Positions 48,209-51,561 of a DNA stretch of 51,561 bases are shown here, piece after piece. Within the stretch, counting starts at the first letter, position 1. The number at the start of each line of letters is the position of its first letter. The notes under the pieces were generated by a model that was not told the DNA's origin, did not search any database, and worked only from the letters and a program-made list of their open reading frames with translations. Source of the DNA: Natrinema salifodinae (GTDB lineage Archaea > Halobacteriota > Halobacteria > Halobacteriales > Natrialbaceae); NCBI RefSeq assembly GCF_900110455.1, contig NZ_FOIS01000007.1, forward strand, positions 1 through 51,561. Direction: 5' to 3'. A program made the translations under genes and the position numbers.

Positions 48209-48406
48209 TTAGTGGAGCAGTTTTCCGAGAAGCGTGCTCGATTCCTCTTCGTCTTCGGCTTTCTTGACACGACTGACTATCGGGCGCTCATCGGGCTCCC
48301 ATTCGTGCCGAAGACTACGGCTGCACCACGGGCAAAACTGGCCGCCGTCTTCCCCAACTGGAGAAGGGAATCCGCCACCACAGTCGGGGCATTCCCAACC
48401 GCTCAT
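48209..48406 (-). CDS. Zinc-ribbon protein, 65 aa
   Basis: ATG 48406 gives MSGWECPDCGGGFPSPVGED then QFCPWCSRSLRHEWEPDERP. A clear two-pair ribbon with an acidic helical tail. Overlaps the upstream 23-aa ORF by ATGA. Confidence 0.75.
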   Translation of the reverse strand: MSGWECPDCGGGFPSPVGEDGGQFCPWCSRSLRHEWEPDERPIVSRVKKAEDEEESSTLLGKLLH

Positions 48407-48474
48407 CGGCGACCACCCATCTTGTTGAACGTACACGAGGTGCAGCGTTGTGGGGTCATCCCTGTATCGGCCAT
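48403..48474 (-). CDS. 23-aa CxxC microprotein
   Basis: MADTGMTPQRCTSCTFNKMG then GRR. It fits exactly between two genes, with ATGA at its end and 3 nt free before it. At this size the packing is the main evidence. Confidence 0.4.
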   Translation of the reverse strand: MADTGMTPQRCTSCTFNKMGGRR

Positions 48475-48477
48475 GTT

Positions 48478-48747
48478 TCAGTTGTCCTCCATAGCGGATT
48501 GTTCGTCAACGACGCTCGTCGGCCAGAGGCGCCGTTGCACTTCCCACTTGAATTGCGGAATCAGGCCGCTCTCGTATCCCATCGCCATGAACCAACACGT
48601 CGCGCCAGTATAGACGCCGAGCCACGGTTCGGCGATGAACGCGATCGCCGCCGGACCGAACACCAGCGCGACTACGAGCCCGCCGCCGAGAAAGAGCAGC
48701 CCGTCGAACGTCCATTCCTCGTCGAGCGGAGCAGTGCTTTCGGTCAT
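48478..48747 (-). CDS. Small two-TM membrane protein
   Basis: An 89-aa protein. After MTESTAPLDEEWTFDGLLFL come two TM helices (GGGLVVALVFGPAAIAFIAE; LGVYTGATCWFMAMGYESGL) and a cytoplasmic tail. ATGA overlap with the upstream gene. Function unknown. Confidence 0.7.
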   Translation of the reverse strand: MTESTAPLDEEWTFDGLLFLGGGLVVALVFGPAAIAFIAEPWLGVYTGATCWFMAMGYESGLIPQFKWEVQRRLWPTSVVDEQSAMEDN

Positions 48748-49151
48748 GGTGTATCAGTTCTCTCCATCTGAGTGCCTTCCTCCTGTTCTGTTTCCGTCTT
48801 GAGTGAGCGCTCAACTGATTCGAGTTGGAATTGAATGTCGGCGTACTCGTCGTGATCGTAGACACCCTTCGTTCCGCTCCGAAGGTCTGCCTCAGTGTTC
48901 TTCGTGAGTAGACACCGGGTGATTCCGGGGGCGTCTTCAACGTCTTGCCACGGCCCAAAGTAGATGAATCCGTCGTCGAACGGGTGTCTAAAGAGGATTC
49001 CACAGTACTGAGCCACCTGAAACTCTTTCTCGGTCAGTGTGATAACCAACCGTCGGCGTTCATCCTCGATGTAGCGGACGACCATATCGCCAGCTCTGGA
49101 TTCAATCTCTTCCTCCGCGAACCACTCGCATTCAGTATCGTTACTCGACAT
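48744..49151 (-). CDS. Hypothetical acidic protein, 135 aa
   Basis: ATG 49151 gives MSSNDTECEWFAEEEIESRA, then a mixed alpha/beta domain (RRRLVITLTEKEFQVAQYCG; DDGFIYFGPWQDVEDAPGIT) and an acidic coiled C-terminus. It overlaps the neighbouring zinc gene by 11 nt. No family recognised. Confidence 0.65.
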   Translation of the reverse strand: MSSNDTECEWFAEEEIESRAGDMVVRYIEDERRRLVITLTEKEFQVAQYCGILFRHPFDDGFIYFGPWQDVEDAPGITRCLLTKNTEADLRSGTKGVYDHDEYADIQFQLESVERSLKTETEQEEGTQMERTDTP

Positions 49152-49413
49152 CGATCTCGACCCCTTCTCGTTCTGCAACCGGTGGCAGTCGGCCCTTCTC
49201 TTTGAGACTCTCGTAGGTCGCCTCAGGGAGATCGCCGGCCATTGGATCTTTGACGGTCGTTACGTGCTTATTCGCCAGAAGAGAGACGACGAAAATGTCT
49301 TCGTCACACTCCTGGCATCGGATCACGCCGATATGACGGTCGGTGTCGAAGCGGAACTTCTGTCGGCGATCGCCGCAGCTTGGACACTCCGGGCAGTGTA
49401 GGTATTCGCTCAT
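49141..49413 (-). CDS. Zinc-ribbon protein, 90 aa
   Basis: CPECPSCGDRRQKFRFDTDR then IGVIRCQECDEDIFVVSLLA is a zinc ribbon with an extra Cys, followed by a helix (PEATYESLKEKGRLPP). Overlaps both neighbours. Confidence 0.75.
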   Translation of the reverse strand: MSEYLHCPECPSCGDRRQKFRFDTDRHIGVIRCQECDEDIFVVSLLANKHVTTVKDPMAGDLPEATYESLKEKGRLPPVAEREGVEIDVE

Positions 49414-49988
49414 TCTTCGACCACCCGAACAGACCGTGAGTCACAGTCTGGGCATTCACCGTCCGGGCCTTGGAGTTCCGTTCCGTGCCCGTCCCAGCCG
49501 CAGTCTAAGCACTCGTAATCTTCCTCAACTCCGGGGAACGGCTCTCGGCGGGAGACCGGGACGCAATCACGGCTTTCGCGGTGGTCAGTCCCACAGGCCT
49601 CGCAGTCTTCGATCCAGTCCGACGGCGGCATCCACTCGGCACCACAGCACTCGCAAACCTGATCAACGAGGTCTGTACGGACGTCCTCGCTGTGGCTGTC
49701 GGTCTCGTGAGTCTGGTAACAGACAGGGCACTCTGCCTGCCAGTAGCTGTCGAGCAGCTCTTCTTTCGTTCCGACCGTCTTCATGATCCTCACCGACTTG
49801 ATCCGGAAGACGCCCTCGTCGGTGGCGACCTTCTCACGGTCGTCGTAGCAGTGGTCGGCGACGCACTCGGCGTGAGCGAACTTATCGCCCGGCGATTTGT
49901 AGTGTCCCGGTTCAAGCGGGTCTACCGGCTCTCCGCAATACCGGCAGTCTGGTTCTTCCACTTCAGTTTTAGGTGGCGCTTCTGCCAT
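49410..49988 (-). CDS. Multi-zinc-finger protein, first gene of the array
   Basis: A 192-aa protein from ATG 49988 (MAEAPPKTEVEEPDCRYCGE). Cys pairs occur throughout: CRYCGEPVDP, HAECVADHC, CPVC, CECCGAEW, CEACGTDH, CLDCGWDG, CPDCDSRS. At least three or four zinc sites are likely, which is unusual for such a short archaeal protein. It heads the operon that runs down to 47957. A nucleic-acid or protein-binding scaffold role is likely. Confidence 0.8.
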   Translation of the reverse strand: MAEAPPKTEVEEPDCRYCGEPVDPLEPGHYKSPGDKFAHAECVADHCYDDREKVATDEGVFRIKSVRIMKTVGTKEELLDSYWQAECPVCYQTHETDSHSEDVRTDLVDQVCECCGAEWMPPSDWIEDCEACGTDHRESRDCVPVSRREPFPGVEEDYECLDCGWDGHGTELQGPDGECPDCDSRSVRVVEE

Positions 49989-50092
49989 ACATATACGTTT
50001 CAATGTCCAATGGCATAGTTCTTTGGACTGCTTAACGCACCCCAACAGCACCCAAAGAGTTAGTGCGTATCGGAACGATAATGGCAGTATAG
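49989..50092. promoter_or_regulatory. Divergent promoter with inverted repeat
   Basis: GTCCAA (50005-50010) and TTGGAC (50023-50028) are inverted arms, and ACGCAC/GTGCGT repeat further right. The region feeds the zinc array leftward and the wHTH gene rightward, so one operator may control both. Confidence 0.5.
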
Positions 50093-50329
50093 ATGGCGGT
50101 CAAGAATATGGTCAACGAGAACTACGAACCGAACGCTCACGAGGACAAGGTGCTGGATTTTATCAAGGACGAACCCTGCGGTCGGGTGACGAACCGATAC
50201 GTGCGTGAAGAGACCTCGATGCCAGCAGAGCGCGTCGATCCCGCGTTGAACAACCTCGAAAAGGCCGGCTGGGTGAAGCGACTAACGCGCGGATTCTACG
50301 AGCTCGTAGAAGACCCGAGAGACCGCTAA
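50093..50329 (+). CDS. Winged-helix regulator, 78 aa
   Basis: EDKVLDFIKDEPCGRVTNRY then VREETSMPAERVDPALNNLE and KAGWVKRLTRGFYELVEDPR form helix-turn-helix and wing. It is a single wHTH like the protein at 31597. Divergent from the zinc array behind an inverted repeat, it is a candidate repressor of that array. Confidence 0.8.
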   Translation: MAVKNMVNENYEPNAHEDKVLDFIKDEPCGRVTNRYVREETSMPAERVDPALNNLEKAGWVKRLTRGFYELVEDPRDR

Positions 50330-50393
50330 CTGGTTCTTTTTATATTTTGGCTCTAGCCGCTTATATGGTATCGTGAATTACTAGAGCGCGAAC

Positions 50394-51561
50394 GTGTCGA
50401 GGCCGGCTGCTTCCCGAGACCGGATCGCCGAACAGGTCGCTTCTGAGGGGTTCGACCTCACCCCCACAGAACCATCTGACGACGATTACCGATTCATCGC
50501 CGGGAAAGTGGCCGAACACGGGCCACCGATCTACTACGAAGAAGACGGGTACGAGGGCCGTGGCGAGGAGAACGCCAAGGCGATGGCGAACCTCCACGTT
50601 TACCGCCACGTCGTCGAAGGCCTGGACTCGTGGCCCGAGGTCGAGCGGCACCTCAAGACCACGCCCGGTGTTGCCGAAAACCTCGGTCTGGAGAAGCCGA
50701 GGAGCCGCGAGACGCTCCGTCTCTCGTGGAAAGAGCAGTTCGAAGACGAGAACACGAGAGAGGCGATTCGTTGTCTCGCGTGGGACCTTCGGGACTCGAT
50801 CGGCTGGGGAATGGACGGCGTCCTCATGGCGATGGGCGTTGACGACCAGTCGCTCTCCTACCCGGAGTTTAGTGAAGAAGGTATCCGGCAGTCCGCGAAG
50901 GAAGACGCCTATGAGCGTATCGCGCCGATTCTCTACGACATCATCGACTTCGAACGAGCGGAGAACGCATCCGTCCCGTTCGACGATCTCGCCGACTACG
51001 CCGGCTGGCTCGCTCGCCGGCAGGACTTCCCCGAGTCGATGGAGACATACGCTGAAGAGCAAGGTCTCGACGAGGAACCGTTTGACCCGGAAACGTTCCG
51101 GCGGGCAGTGCGGAACAAGGAACGTGAGCGCGTCGTCGTCGATGGCGAGGTTCACTGGGTGAAGCCACGCGCGCACGTGGATGAAGCCGAACCTAACCCA
51201 GACCAGTATGATAGCTGGGAAGAACTGGAGGAAGACGGCGTGGACTGGAGCGTCGATCTCCTCGATGACCCCGGCGGCACCGACGACTGGCACTCCACGA
51301 TGGAAGAAGGGATCGAGCAGTTCGTTGCCGAGCTGAAGGAAGAGGACATCATCGACGGCGAAGTCCCCGTCTGCATCGACGGTTCGATCCGGAGTTGGCA
51401 CAAGCATCCGGAAGGAGCCGACAAGAGGCCGGACGGCGTCTACCAGGAGTCGTACTTCGAGACGAACTACGGCTGGAAGGATCTCACCGCGAACGCCATC
51501 ATCGACGGTCGCTCGGTCGTATTGGCGAACGTCTCGAAGGTCCCTGGAGACCGGACGTTCC
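50394..51561 (+). CDS. DDE transposase-like protein, N-terminal part (continues at base 2)
   Basis: The 5' part of the 644-aa gene. The likely GTG start at 50394 follows a TATA-like CTTATATGG near 50360. Residues 1-330 contain a helical DNA-binding-type region (LHVYRHVVEGLDSWPEVERH; ETLRLSWKEQFEDENTREAI). The first catalytic Asp is in VPVCIDGSIRSWH near residue 328. At 644 aa it is longer than common ISH3-type transposases (about 390 aa). CTCTAG (50351) and CTAGAG (50380) flank the promoter, but no insertion-sequence ends are seen. Confidence 0.8.
   Translation, partial: MSRPAASRDRIAEQVASEGFDLTPTEPSDDDYRFIAGKVAEHGPPIYYEEDGYEGRGEENAKAMANLHVYRHVVEGLDSWPEVERHLKTTPGVAENLGLEKPRSRETLRLSWKEQFEDENTREAIRCLAWDLRDSIGWGMDGVLMAMGVDDQSLSYPEFSEEGIRQSAKEDAYERIAPILYDIIDFERAENASVPFDDLADYAGWLARRQDFPESMETYAEEQGLDEEPFDPETFRRAVRNKERERVVVDGEVHWVKPRAHVDEAEPNPDQYDSWEELEEDGVDWSVDLLDDPGGTDDWHSTMEEGIEQFVAELKEEDIIDGEVPVCIDGSIRSWHKHPEGADKRPDGVYQESYFETNYGWKDLTANAIIDGRSVVLANVSKVPGDRTF
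51467..51561. repeat. Right copy of the 95-bp terminal direct repeat
   Basis: Identical to bases 1-95. See the left copy. It marks the overlap of the circular assembly. Confidence 0.95.

Overview
The window is one complete circular replicon of a halophilic archaeon (class Halobacteria). Bases 1-95 are repeated exactly at 51467-51561, so the contig closes into a circle of 51,466 bp, and one transposase-like gene runs across the junction. The haloarchaeal assignment rests on the GC-rich coding sequence, the acidic proteins, Tat signals, leaderless promoters, an Orc1/Cdc6 initiator, a phiH1-repressor-like winged helix and many zinc-ribbon microproteins. No capsid, terminase, portal or tail gene is recognisable, so I read it as a large plasmid or plasmid-like mobile element, possibly one that moves in membrane vesicles or pleomorphic particles.

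Layout. 50394 to 862 (across the junction): long DDE transposase. 1052-3000 (minus): operon of DNA-binding and zinc proteins. 3190-4547 (plus): two DNA-binding-type proteins. 4958-9867 (mostly minus): replication and control region with a coiled-coil Rep-like protein, Orc1/Cdc6, a phiH1-type regulator and membrane proteins. Three of these minus genes or leaders share an ACTAGTTTTA promoter box. 10109-10928: small membrane and regulatory ORFs. 11201-36679 (plus): a 25 kb late region. It begins with a 1078-aa surface protein coupled to a subtilisin-like protease, followed by a Tat protein, a beta-helix adhesin, a glycosylation island (broken FkbM methyltransferase, GT2, GT4, SAM methyltransferase, sulfatase-like protein) and a second membrane-anchored surface protein. 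It ends with a secretion or DNA-transfer-like block: secreted proteins, 2-3 TM proteins, a HerA/VirD4-type ATPase and large membrane proteins. 36926-40774 (minus): membrane hydrolase, tyrosine recombinase, ParA partition pair with iterons, zinc-finger proteins. 41435-49988 (minus): about 30 tiny overlapping genes, most encoding zinc ribbons, plus a Dam-type methylase and an HNH nuclease.

The most unusual feature is a set of tRNA-like minihelices (a T-arm with a TTCGAYT-like loop directly stacked on a 7-bp acceptor-type stem, without D and anticodon arms). They sit in the few gaps of the late region: two in tandem at 20275-20355, one at 25734-25780 ending 2 nt before a start codon, and a weaker one at 26204-26260. 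They have the shape expected of tRNase Z or RNase P substrates and may cut the long late transcript into separately translated, near-leaderless mRNAs. Other non-coding structures are a cloverleaf-like fold at 11071-11175, a leader with mutually exclusive helices at 5931-6026, a repeated 16-mer plus hairpin (3008 and 6133), and iteron-like arrays at 40131 and 46280.

Working model, by inference: Orc1/Cdc6 and ParA maintain the plasmid. The late region builds glycosylated surface proteins and a membrane machine that could export the DNA. The zinc-ribbon operons are probably early regulators or host-takeover proteins.
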